DNA from: Flavobacteriales bacterium UBA2426
GTDB taxonomy: Bacteria; Bacteroidota; Bacteroidia; Flavobacteriales_F; PHOS-HE28
NCBI GenBank assembly: GCA_002342985.1
Contig: DDRC01000132.1
Location: forward strand, 1 to 11,506
DNA: 11,506 nucleotides
Direction of reading: 5' to 3'
Shown one piece after another: positions 6,024 to 11,506 of this stretch. Both the position numbers and the translations under genes were made by a program. Position 1 is the first letter of the stretch, and each line of letters starts with the position of its first letter. The notes under the pieces are model-generated. The model was not told where the DNA came from, searched no databases, and was given only the letters and a program-made list of their open reading frames with translations.

Positions 6024-7274
6024 ATGCCCATGCTGGCGGTAGCTGCCAATAAGGAGGAGGCGAGAAGCGGGCCGAGGGATCGGTTGTTGTTCGGATTGGC
6101 CTCGGCAATCTGCCTCTTCGCGCTCATCTGGCGGCGCCCCGATGCATTCATGATGCCTTGGTTCTATGCGGAAGAAGGCCGTGACTTCCTCGCCCAAGCC
6201 TATCATGAAGGATGGGCCTCCTGCTTCAATCGGACCAATGGCTACTTCCACCTTTTCCCGCGGTTGACGGCCAACTTGGGGATCTTCCTCGGCATCCCGC
6301 TTATGATGCTGCCCTGGTTGAATCTGGCGGCCCTGCTCGTCCTGTATGCCACGCTCTGGCGGTACGCTTGGACGCGCTTTCCGGCTGGGCGCACGGCGCG
6401 ATTCGTTGCGGTGGTCTCTACCGTGCTTGTTCCGTTGGGCAACGAGATCTGGATGAACATGACCAATGCCCAGTGGCCTATGGCACTGCTCATCGTGCTG
6501 ATCCTCTTCGGACGGCCCGCAGCCGATCGGCGCTGGCGGGCTGTGGATGCCCTGGCCTGCCTGCTCGCGGCCTTCACCGGGCCCTTCGCCTTGGTGCTCG
6601 CCCCGGTGGCACTTTGGCGGCTTTGGCATGGCCGTTCACGGATCGCCACAGGAGGGTTCACGGCCATGGTCCCGTTCCTGATCGTCCTCTTCGGCGCCGT
6701 TGCGAGTGCGGCATCGTTGGCACTGCATGGATCGGTGGCGCGCACCGATGGCGCCTTCGAGCCTTTCGATCCGGGATTCGTCCAAGCGGCCTTCTTCCAG
6801 CTCTGGTTCCCCTTGCTGGGCAAAGGCATCCACGAAACCCCGGCATGGATGCATGGCTTGCTGGTGGCCTTGGCCCTCGCTGGCTTGGCACTGGTGGTGC
6901 GCCGCCGTTCCAGGGGCTTCAGCGTGGCCGCATTCGCAGCGGCCGCATCGCTCTTCCTGGTCGTGCTGGTGAGCTACCGTGGCGAGCCGGGTTTCCTCTC
7001 GCCCTATTATGCCGGCATCCGCAACTTCTACCTGCCGGCTGTCCTCGTTGCGTGGGCCCTCATCGCCGCAGTGGACTGGGGGAGGCGCGTGATTGCGGCG
7101 CTGTTCGGCGCGATGTGCGCATGGTGGGCGGTGCAGACCATCGTGTTCGTGGGTCCACTGCGGTTCCGGGATGAGCCGGCCGTCGTCGATCTGTCACCGC
7201 TCACGAAGGGCCAAGCAGTAGAGGTGCCAATCGACCCGCAGGGATGGACGATGCGGCTGGAGCCTCGCCGATGA
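6024..7274 (+). CDS. Polytopic membrane protein, GT-C glycosyltransferase-like, function unknown
   Basis: The 416-residue product has about nine to ten hydrophobic helices (roughly 21-36, 82-112, 126-138, 150-163, 173-200, 212-234, 276-292, 300-316, 336-350, 355-376) and a short soluble C-terminal tail. The first extracytoplasmic loop carries an acidic cluster (Glu50, Glu51, Asp54) followed by HLFPR (76-80). Further on are NAQWPMAL (148-155), TGPFAL (185-190) and GIRNFYLPA (331-339). An acidic motif in the first loop of a multi-helix protein is typical of GT-C-fold transferases, which use polyprenyl-phosphate sugars. I recall similar uncharacterised proteins with NAQW and TGPF motifs, but no substrate is known to me. 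Two ATGs (6024 and 6030) compete, and a -7-like box touches the first. The gene converges on the acyl-CoA dehydrogenase with five bases between stop codons. There is no glycan gene cluster around it. Confidence 0.6.
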   Translation: MPMLAVAANKEEARSGPRDRLLFGLASAICLFALIWRRPDAFMMPWFYAEEGRDFLAQAYHEGWASCFNRTNGYFHLFPRLTANLGIFLGIPLMMLPWLNLAALLVLYATLWRYAWTRFPAGRTARFVAVVSTVLVPLGNEIWMNMTNAQWPMALLIVLILFGRPAADRRWRAVDALACLLAAFTGPFALVLAPVALWRLWHGRSRIATGGFTAMVPFLIVLFGAVASAASLALHGSVARTDGAFEPFDPGFVQAAFFQLWFPLLGKGIHETPAWMHGLLVALALAGLALVVRRRSRGFSVAAFAAAASLFLVVLVSYRGEPGFLSPYYAGIRNFYLPAVLVAWALIAAVDWGRRVIAALFGAMCAWWAVQTIVFVGPLRFRDEPAVVDLSPLTKGQAVEVPIDPQGWTMRLEPRR

Positions 7275-7279
7275 GCCGC

Positions 7280-8491
7280 TTACTTGAACGCCGGGATGCC
7301 TGTCACCTCCATGCCCGTGATGAGCAGGTGTATGTCGTGGGTGCCCTCGTAGGTGACCACGCTCTCGAGGTTCATCATGTGGCGCATGATGGGGTATTCG
7401 TTGGTGATGCCCATGCCGCCGAGGATCTGGCGGGCCTCACGCGCCACGGTGAGCGCGAGGTGCACGTTGTTGCGCTTGGCCATGCTGATCTGCTGGGTGG
7501 TGGCGCGGCCCTCGTTGCGCAGCACACCCAGGCGCCAGGTCAGGAGCTGGGCCTTGGTGATCTCGGTGACCATCTCGGCCAGCTTCTTCTGGGTGAGCTG
7601 GAAGGCCGCGATGGGCTTGCCGAACTGGATGCGCTGTTGGGCATAGCGCAGCGCCGTGTCGTAGCACTCCATGGCCACGCCGAGCGTACCCCAGGCGATG
7701 CCGTAGCGGGCGCTGTCCAGGCAGCCCATGGGGGCGCCCAGGCCGTTCTTGCCGGGCAGCAGGTTGCCCTTGGGCACCTTCACGTTGTCGAATACCAGCT
7801 CGCCGGTGGGGCTGGCGCGGAGGCTGAGCTTGCCGTGCGTGGTGGGGGTGGTGAAGCCTTCCATGCCCCGTTCCACGATGAGGCCGTGGATGCGGCCCTC
7901 GGTGTTCTCGGCCTTGGCCCACACGATCGCCAGGTCGGCGAAGGGCGCATTGCTGATCCACATCTTGGCGCCGTTCAGCAGGTAGTGGTCGCCCATGTCC
8001 TTGAAGGTGGTGACCATGCCGCTGGGGTTGCTGCCGAAGTCGGGCTCGGTGAGGCCGAAGCAGCCGATCTTCTTGCCCTGCACCATGTCCGGCAGCCACT
8101 TCTTCTTCTGTTCCTCGCTGCCATACTTCCAGATCGGGTACATGGCCAGTGAGCCCTGCACGCTGCACAGGCTGCGCAGGCCGCTGTCGCAGCGCTCGAT
8201 CTCCTGCATGATGAGGCCGTAGCTGATCTGGTCCAGGCCGGGACCGCCGTATTGCTCGGGCACGAAGGGGCCGAACGCGCCGATCTCGGCCAGTCCGGGA
8301 ATGATGTCCTTGCTGAACTCCGCTTTCTCGAAGCGCTCCTCGATGATGGGCTTCAGGTGCAGGCTCACATGCTTGCGGGCCGTGTCGCGGATCAGGCGGT
8401 GCTCCTCGGTGAATAGCTCCTCCACCAGATAATGGTCATGGCTCTGGAAAAGGTCGGTGGCTGCTTTCTTCGGGGCTGCGGTGGTGCTCAT
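7280..8491 (-). CDS. gcdH: Acyl-CoA dehydrogenase, glutaryl-CoA dehydrogenase type
   Basis: This 403-residue flavoprotein belongs to the acyl-CoA dehydrogenase family and looks most like glutaryl-CoA dehydrogenase, which oxidises and decarboxylates glutaryl-CoA to crotonyl-CoA in lysine and tryptophan breakdown. The catalytic base is Glu382 in TYEGTHDIH, preceded by Tyr381. The segment IERCDSGLRS holds Glu99, Arg106 and Ser107, matching human Glu87, Arg94 and Ser95 that bind the distal carboxylate. The FAD/substrate segments GCFGLTEPDFGSNPS (about 143-157) and MWISNAP (177-183), the SLRASPTGE strand, ARYGIAWG and LGGMGITNEY are also present. Length is normal without a transit peptide. The gene stands alone on the minus strand with its own promoter-like box at 8526-8533. 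No electron-transfer flavoprotein or other lysine-degradation gene is nearby, so the substrate is inferred from residues only. Confidence 0.85.
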   Translation of the reverse strand: MSTTAAPKKAATDLFQSHDHYLVEELFTEEHRLIRDTARKHVSLHLKPIIEERFEKAEFSKDIIPGLAEIGAFGPFVPEQYGGPGLDQISYGLIMQEIERCDSGLRSLCSVQGSLAMYPIWKYGSEEQKKKWLPDMVQGKKIGCFGLTEPDFGSNPSGMVTTFKDMGDHYLLNGAKMWISNAPFADLAIVWAKAENTEGRIHGLIVERGMEGFTTPTTHGKLSLRASPTGELVFDNVKVPKGNLLPGKNGLGAPMGCLDSARYGIAWGTLGVAMECYDTALRYAQQRIQFGKPIAAFQLTQKKLAEMVTEITKAQLLTWRLGVLRNEGRATTQQISMAKRNNVHLALTVAREARQILGGMGITNEYPIMRHMMNLESVVTYEGTHDIHLLITGMEVTGIPAFK

Positions 8492-8525
8492 CGGGATGGG
8501 GGTGAACGGCTGATGTGCCGGGCCG

Positions 8526-8533
8526 CGAAATTA
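8526..8533 (-). promoter_or_regulatory. Promoter -7-like box TAATTTCG for the acyl-CoA dehydrogenase gene
   Basis: Read on the minus strand this is TAATTTCG, again TAnnTTCG, ending 34 bases before the start codon at 8491. It is the best spaced of the four copies and would give a leader of about 25-30 bases. It is divergent from the plus-strand box at 8563-8570, and the two are separated by a short GC-rich stretch (8534-8562). I see no clear -33 TTG. Confidence 0.5.
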
Positions 8534-8562
8534 GTCGAACGCCCTCCGGGGGCGGCTGCTTC

Positions 8563-8570
8563 TACCTTCG
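8563..8570 (+). promoter_or_regulatory. Promoter -7-like box TACCTTCG for the DUF4271-hemD-rnpA cluster
   Basis: TACCTTCG is identical to the box before ruvB and ends six bases before ATG 8577. As a -7 element it would start transcription at about 8574-8577, making the transcript leaderless, or else pointing to the in-frame ATG at 8604 as the true start with a leader near 28 bases. Confidence 0.5.
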
Positions 8571-8576
8571 CCGGGG

Positions 8577-9251
8577 ATGAAAGGCGTGGTGCGCCCGGAG
8601 GATATGCTATCGGAGGAGTGGGTCACGGCCTGCTACCTGGGCTGCCTCGTTCTGATAGCGGCCATCAATACGGGTTCGCCGCGGAAGTGGCGGGTGCTTT
8701 GGCAGGCTGCATTCCGCATGCGGCTGGGGCGGCAGGCCCTCCGGGAAGAGCTGGATGCTGGCGACCGTACGGTGCTCGGACTGCTTGCCGTGGCGGTGGT
8801 GGCGATCGCCATGCTCCTGTGGCAGTGCGCAATGGTGTTCGGACGGGCGGTTCCGCCCTCCTTTCTCCTGTGCGCGGCAGCCGTGGCGGCCGTGCTCGCG
8901 ATCCAATCCGTCCTGCTCAGGGGCCTTGCCTTCCTCGCCAAGGCGGATGCCGGTGCCCGTGAGTACAGGTACACCGGGTCCCTTCTCTATTCCGCCTTGG
9001 GCGTTGCCCTGCTTCCGCTGGTCATCCTGTCATCCTATCGGCCTCATTGGAGGCCGGCCCTGCTTGGCGGGGGACTGGCGCTTCTGGTCATGATCCTGCT
9101 ATACCGGTGGGTGCGCTGCCTTTGGATCGGCGCGGGTGAGGGGGTGCCCTTCCGGTACATAATTCTCTACCTTTGCGGCGCCGAAATCCTGCCCTTGCTG
9201 CTCGCCTCTCAGGCAATCGGGGAACGCATCCTGCCGTCGTTTCACTCCTAA
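8577..9251 (+). CDS. DUF4271 family integral membrane protein
   Basis: The product is 224 residues long with about six predicted helices (15-32, 66-88, 94-120, 132-153, 158-180, 191-212). The C-terminal signature FRYIILYLCGAEILPLLL (192-209) and the pattern of Arg/Gly-flanked helices match my recollection of DUF4271, a Bacteroidota family of unknown function usually encoded just before uroporphyrinogen-III synthase. That is exactly its place here: hemD starts 12 bases after its stop codon. No catalytic motif is visible, and a role tied to tetrapyrrole synthesis is only suggested by the neighbourhood. The start may be ATG 8577 or ATG 8604. The promoter-like box at 8563-8570 lies so close to 8577 that the downstream start deserves consideration; it would remove nine residues before the first helix. 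Confidence 0.8.
   Translation: MKGVVRPEDMLSEEWVTACYLGCLVLIAAINTGSPRKWRVLWQAAFRMRLGRQALREELDAGDRTVLGLLAVAVVAIAMLLWQCAMVFGRAVPPSFLLCAAAVAAVLAIQSVLLRGLAFLAKADAGAREYRYTGSLLYSALGVALLPLVILSSYRPHWRPALLGGGLALLVMILLYRWVRCLWIGAGEGVPFRYIILYLCGAEILPLLLASQAIGERILPSFHS
9168..9175 (+). promoter_or_regulatory. Weak candidate internal promoter box upstream of hemD
   Basis: TACCTTTG is an exact match to the -7 consensus TAnnTTTG. It follows an unusually AT-rich stretch (9157-9168) and lies 88 bases before the hemD start. It also encodes the conserved Tyr-Leu-Cys of the DUF4271 protein, so coding constraint alone may explain it. No TTG stands at the right distance. Confidence 0.15.
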
Positions 9252-9263
9252 GCCGAACCGGCC

Positions 9264-10013
9264 TTGAAGATCAAGACCATCCTCGTCTCGCAGCCGGCCC
9301 CTACGGACGAGAAATCGCCTTACCATGAGCTGGCCCGGAAGTACAGCCTGAAGATCGACTTCAGGCCCTTCATCAAAGTGGAGCCCGTCGGCGGCCAGGA
9401 TTTCCGGCAGGAGCGCATCAGCATCCTCGATCATACGGCCATCGTGCTTACCAGCCGCAACGCGGTCGATCACTTCTTCCGCATGTGCAAGGAGCTACGG
9501 CTCACAGTGCCGGAGACCATGAAGTACTTCTGCATCAGCGAGAGCGTAGCCTATTATGTGCAGAAGTACATCGTCTACCGGAAGCGCAAGGTCTTCATCG
9601 GCAAGCAGAGCTTCGCCGACCTGGTGGATGTCATCAAGAAACACAAGGATGAGAAGTACCTGGTGCCGTGCAGCGACATCCAGAAGCAGGAGATACCGGA
9701 GCTGCTGGACAAGGCCGGCGTGAAGTACACCAATGCGGTATTCTACCGCACCGTGGCCAGCGACCTCAGCGACATCAAGGAGCTGAAGTACGACATGCTG
9801 GTGTTCTTCAGCCCGGGCGGCATCGAGAGCCTGCGCAAGAACTTCCCCAAGTTCAAGCAGAATGGGGTGTTCATCGCGGCCTTCGGGCCCACAACGGCCA
9901 AGGCGGTGGTGGACAATGGCTTCCGGCTCGATCTGCAGGCGCCGCTCCCGGAAGCGCCGAGCATGACCGGGGCCATGGAGCTGTTCATCAAGCGACTGGC
10001 CAAGAAGAAGTGA
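9264..10013 (+). CDS. hemD: Uroporphyrinogen-III synthase
   Basis: HemD closes and inverts ring D of hydroxymethylbilane to give uroporphyrinogen III, the common precursor of heme and other tetrapyrroles; it acts in the cytosol. The 249-residue product begins MKIKTILVSQPAP and contains RPFIKVEPV (34-42), LTSRNAVDHFF (62-72), FFSPGGIESL (181-190), FGPTTAKAVVDNGF (207-220) and the C-terminal APLPEAPSMTGAMEL. This is the pattern of the Bacteroidota branch of the two-lobed family. The start is TTG at 9264: the family's N-terminal motif begins right there and the first in-frame ATG is not until residue 74, so no shorter start is tenable. The gene follows DUF4271 by 12 bases and precedes rnpA by 46, presumably in one transcript. 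The heme product is needed by the oxidase encoded upstream, but the two loci are separate transcription units. Confidence 0.92.
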   Translation: MKIKTILVSQPAPTDEKSPYHELARKYSLKIDFRPFIKVEPVGGQDFRQERISILDHTAIVLTSRNAVDHFFRMCKELRLTVPETMKYFCISESVAYYVQKYIVYRKRKVFIGKQSFADLVDVIKKHKDEKYLVPCSDIQKQEIPELLDKAGVKYTNAVFYRTVASDLSDIKELKYDMLVFFSPGGIESLRKNFPKFKQNGVFIAAFGPTTAKAVVDNGFRLDLQAPLPEAPSMTGAMELFIKRLAKKK

Positions 10014-10059
10014 CCCCGTCCGTCACCGGGCGAACCGGCGGCGGCGGCCATCGCCCCGA

Positions 10060-10449
10060 ATGCCCCCCCCGCGCAATACCTTCCGCAAGAGCGAGCGCCT
10101 TTGCGGCCGCCTTCGCCTGAAAGAGGTGGCGACGACCGGACGTGCGGTGAACGAACCGCCCTTCAGGCTGGTCGGGAAGATGATGCAATTGCCCACGGAT
10201 GCACCGGCCCAAGTGGCCTTCGCTGTTCCCAGCCGCAGCATGAGGCGTGCGGTGCAGCGGAATCGCATGAAGCGACTGATGCGCGAGGCTTACCGAACGG
10301 GCAAGCACGACCTGCATGAGCGCCTTCGGGCCGAAGGCCGGCAATGCGCCTGGCTGTTCATCTTCCAAGGGAGGGAGCCGGTTAGCCAGGAGGAGACGCG
10401 CCAGAGAATAACCCGGGCATTGTCCCGTTGGATGGAACAGCATGGGTAG
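10060..10449 (+). CDS. rnpA: Ribonuclease P protein component
   Basis: RnpA is the small basic protein that helps the RNase P RNA bind and cleave the 5' leaders of tRNA precursors. The 129-residue product has the central RNR signature at 67-79 (RNRMKRLMREAYR), preceded by AFAVPSRSMRRAVQ, with the N-terminal FRKSERL motif at 8-14. Its length is normal. The ATG is followed at once by a run of eight C (10063-10070) encoding Pro-Pro-Pro, which is unusual for this family's N-terminus. The stop codon overlaps the first eight bases of yidD, so the two are translationally coupled. The usual rpmH upstream and yidC downstream are absent; here the gene follows hemD, which I recall as common in Bacteroidota. 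Confidence 0.95.
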   Translation: MPPPRNTFRKSERLCGRLRLKEVATTGRAVNEPPFRLVGKMMQLPTDAPAQVAFAVPSRSMRRAVQRNRMKRLMREAYRTGKHDLHERLRAEGRQCAWLFIFQGREPVSQEETRQRITRALSRWMEQHG

Positions 10450-10690
10450 AGCCCTCGCATGGCCGATGATCCTTCTGGTCCGCCTTTACCAGTGGACCAT
10501 CTCGCCCCTGCTGCCGGGCGCTTGCCGGTACACACCGTCGTGCTCGGAGTACGGCATCACCGCACTGAAGCGGCATGGGGCCTTCCGCGGCGGATGGCTC
10601 ACCCTCAGGCGCTTTCTATCTTGTCACCCATGGGGCGGTCACGGATACGACCCGGTCCCCGAAGCACCACAGAAGCATGAGCACGCGTAG
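10442..10690 (+). CDS. yidD: Membrane protein insertion efficiency factor YidD
   Basis: YidD is a small membrane-associated protein thought to assist YidC/Sec in inserting inner-membrane proteins. The 82-residue product has an N-terminal hydrophobic helix (about 6-22) and the family signature: YQWTISPLLPGACRYTPSCS (16-35), the HG of RHGAFRGG, and CHPWGGHGYDPVP (61-73), with conserved cysteines at 28, 34 and 61. It overlaps rnpA by eight bases and the downstream protease gene by fourteen, so all three are probably read from one mRNA with coupled translation. Confidence 0.95.
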   Translation: MGRALAWPMILLVRLYQWTISPLLPGACRYTPSCSEYGITALKRHGAFRGGWLTLRRFLSCHPWGGHGYDPVPEAPQKHEHA

Positions 10691-11506
10691 CAACAACAGG
10701 TCGGGCAAATGGAGGAACCTCGCCATCGGCGCGGCCATCGCTGCAGGAGGAGCGCTCACCGTCGCTGCGGGCGACAGCTACTTCGAGATCAGCAAGAACC
10801 TGGAGATCTTCACCGACCTCTACAAGGAGCTGAACATCTACTACGTGGATGACACCCAGCCCGGCAAGCTGATGAAGACGGGGATCGATGCGATGCTATC
10901 CTCGCTCGATCCCTACACGCAGTACATCCCGGAGAGCGACATGGAGGATTACCGCTTCCAGACCACGGGCCAGTACGGCGGCATCGGCGCGCTCATCAAG
11001 CGGAAGGGCGATGCGGTGGTGGTGAGCGAGCCGTATGAGAACTATCCGGCCATGAAGGCCGGGATCTGGGCCGGAGACGAAATCGTGGAGGTTGACGGCC
11101 GCAAGGTGACGGGCCTGGCCACCGATGAGGTGAGCAAGCTGCTCAAGGGCCAGAGCGGAACGGTGGTGAAGGTGGTGACCCGCCGCGAGGGCGCCACCAC
11201 GGCGCATGCCCTCACCCGCGAGGAGATCAAGATACCGGATGTCCCCTACAAGGGCTTCGTGGATGACCAGCGCAAAGTGGGCTATATCAAGCTCAACAGC
11301 TTCACGCAGACCGCCGGCTCCGAGGTGCGCAAGGCGATGAAGGAGCTGAAGGACGAAGGCGCCAGCCATCTGATCCTCGACCTCCGCGGCAATGGGGGGG
11401 GGCTGCTGCGCGAGGCCGTCAACATCGTCAACCTGTTCGTTCCGAAGAATCAGCTCGTGGTGGAGACGCGCGGCCGCATCAGCGAATGGGACAAGACCTA
11501 CAAGAC
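10677..11506 (+). CDS. ctpA: C-terminal processing peptidase, S41 family, N-terminal part (runs off the window)
   Basis: The frame is open from ATG 10677 to the window end, giving 276 residues. After a basic N-terminus comes one hydrophobic segment (15-31), a signal anchor or signal peptide that places the protein in the periplasm. Then follow the N-terminal helical part with LDPYTQYIP (77-85), a PDZ domain (about 90-172) with the carboxylate-binding loop GGIG at 101-104 and AGDEIVEVDGR, and the start of the protease core with VGYIKLNSF (201-209) and LILDLRGNGGGLL (232-244). Such enzymes clip the C-termini of exported proteins after PDZ recognition. The catalytic Ser-Lys pair lies beyond the window, so activity cannot be judged. 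A run of nine G (11394-11402) encodes the Gly-Gly-Gly of the core motif. The start overlaps yidD by 14 bases. Confidence 0.93.
   Translation, partial: MSTRSNNRSGKWRNLAIGAAIAAGGALTVAAGDSYFEISKNLEIFTDLYKELNIYYVDDTQPGKLMKTGIDAMLSSLDPYTQYIPESDMEDYRFQTTGQYGGIGALIKRKGDAVVVSEPYENYPAMKAGIWAGDEIVEVDGRKVTGLATDEVSKLLKGQSGTVVKVVTRREGATTAHALTREEIKIPDVPYKGFVDDQRKVGYIKLNSFTQTAGSEVRKAMKELKDEGASHLILDLRGNGGGLLREAVNIVNLFVPKNQLVVETRGRISEWDKTYK

Noticed and set aside
6212..7174. Second plus-strand open frame of 320 codons inside the GT-C-like gene
   Set aside because: It is out of frame with a protein that has clear transmembrane helices and ordered motifs; its own product is Arg/Gly/Pro/Ala-rich without helices.
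7253..7279. Inverted repeat GCGGCT/AGCCGC at the convergent gene ends
   Set aside because: Only 6 bp with a 15-base loop and no T-run on either side, so it is not a credible terminator.
7244..8152. Plus-strand open frame of 302 codons opposite the acyl-CoA dehydrogenase
   Set aside because: The minus-strand frame carries every expected catalytic and binding motif. The plus-strand product is a His/Ala/Gly/Val-rich shadow.
10077..10084. TACCTTCC just after the rnpA start, similar to the -7-like box
   Set aside because: It misses the final G, lies inside the coding frame and is explained by the FRKSERL motif region.
10896..11369. Minus-strand open frame of 157 codons near the window end
   Set aside because: It is opposite the plus-strand S41 protease, whose PDZ and RGNGGG motifs are clear. 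The protease frame is easily missed because it has no stop before the window ends.
1..11506. Search for CRISPR arrays, insertion sequences, tRNA genes, phage or defence genes
   Set aside because: No repeat-spacer pattern, terminal repeats, transposase or integrase motifs, or tRNA-like cloverleaf were seen by eye. All substantial frames fit housekeeping, envelope or metabolic genes.

Overview
This window looks like a stretch of core chromosome from a high-GC member of the Bacteroidota, most likely related to the Flavobacteriales. Four things point that way: the tail of an alternative complex III gene (actF) running directly into coxB and coxA; a DUF4271 gene followed by a Bacteroidota-type hemD, rnpA, yidD and a C-terminal processing protease; start codons without Shine-Dalgarno sequences; and short TAnnTTCG boxes in front of several genes that resemble the Bacteroidota -7 element TAnnTTTG. 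The lineage rests on remembered family features and gene order, not on a search. I see no tRNA, rRNA, CRISPR array, insertion sequence, integrase or phage gene, and no gene-free stretch longer than about 110 bases.

Layout. (1) 1-3721, respiratory operon: the 3' end of actF, then coxB and coxA, closed by a strong intrinsic terminator. Quinol electrons pass through alternative complex III to the CuA domain of CoxB, then to the heme/CuB site of CoxA and to O2. CoxB carries an inserted helical hairpin and a Lys in the CuA loop where canonical oxidases have the Mg-ligating Glu. (2) 3728-4345, a small secreted, probably outer-membrane beta-barrel protein that starts six bases after the terminator. 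(3) 4386-5411, ruvB, the Holliday-junction branch-migration motor, with its own promoter-like box. (4) 5493-5999, a small secreted beta-rich protein of unknown function. (5) 6024-7274, a large polytopic membrane protein that resembles GT-C-type glycosyltransferase-like proteins. (6) 7280-8491, minus strand, an acyl-CoA dehydrogenase closest to glutaryl-CoA dehydrogenase, convergent with the previous gene. (7) 8577 to the window end, a tightly packed plus-strand cluster: DUF4271 membrane protein, hemD (TTG start), rnpA, yidD and the first 276 codons of a ctpA-like S41 protease. The last three genes overlap one another.

I do not see a clearly new multi-gene system. The points most worth a second look are the altered CuA/Mg loop and helical insert in CoxB, the recurrent TAnnTTCG box with possible leaderless starts, the OMP gene abutting the oxidase terminator, the uncharacterised membrane protein at 6024-7274, and the DUF4271/hemD pairing.
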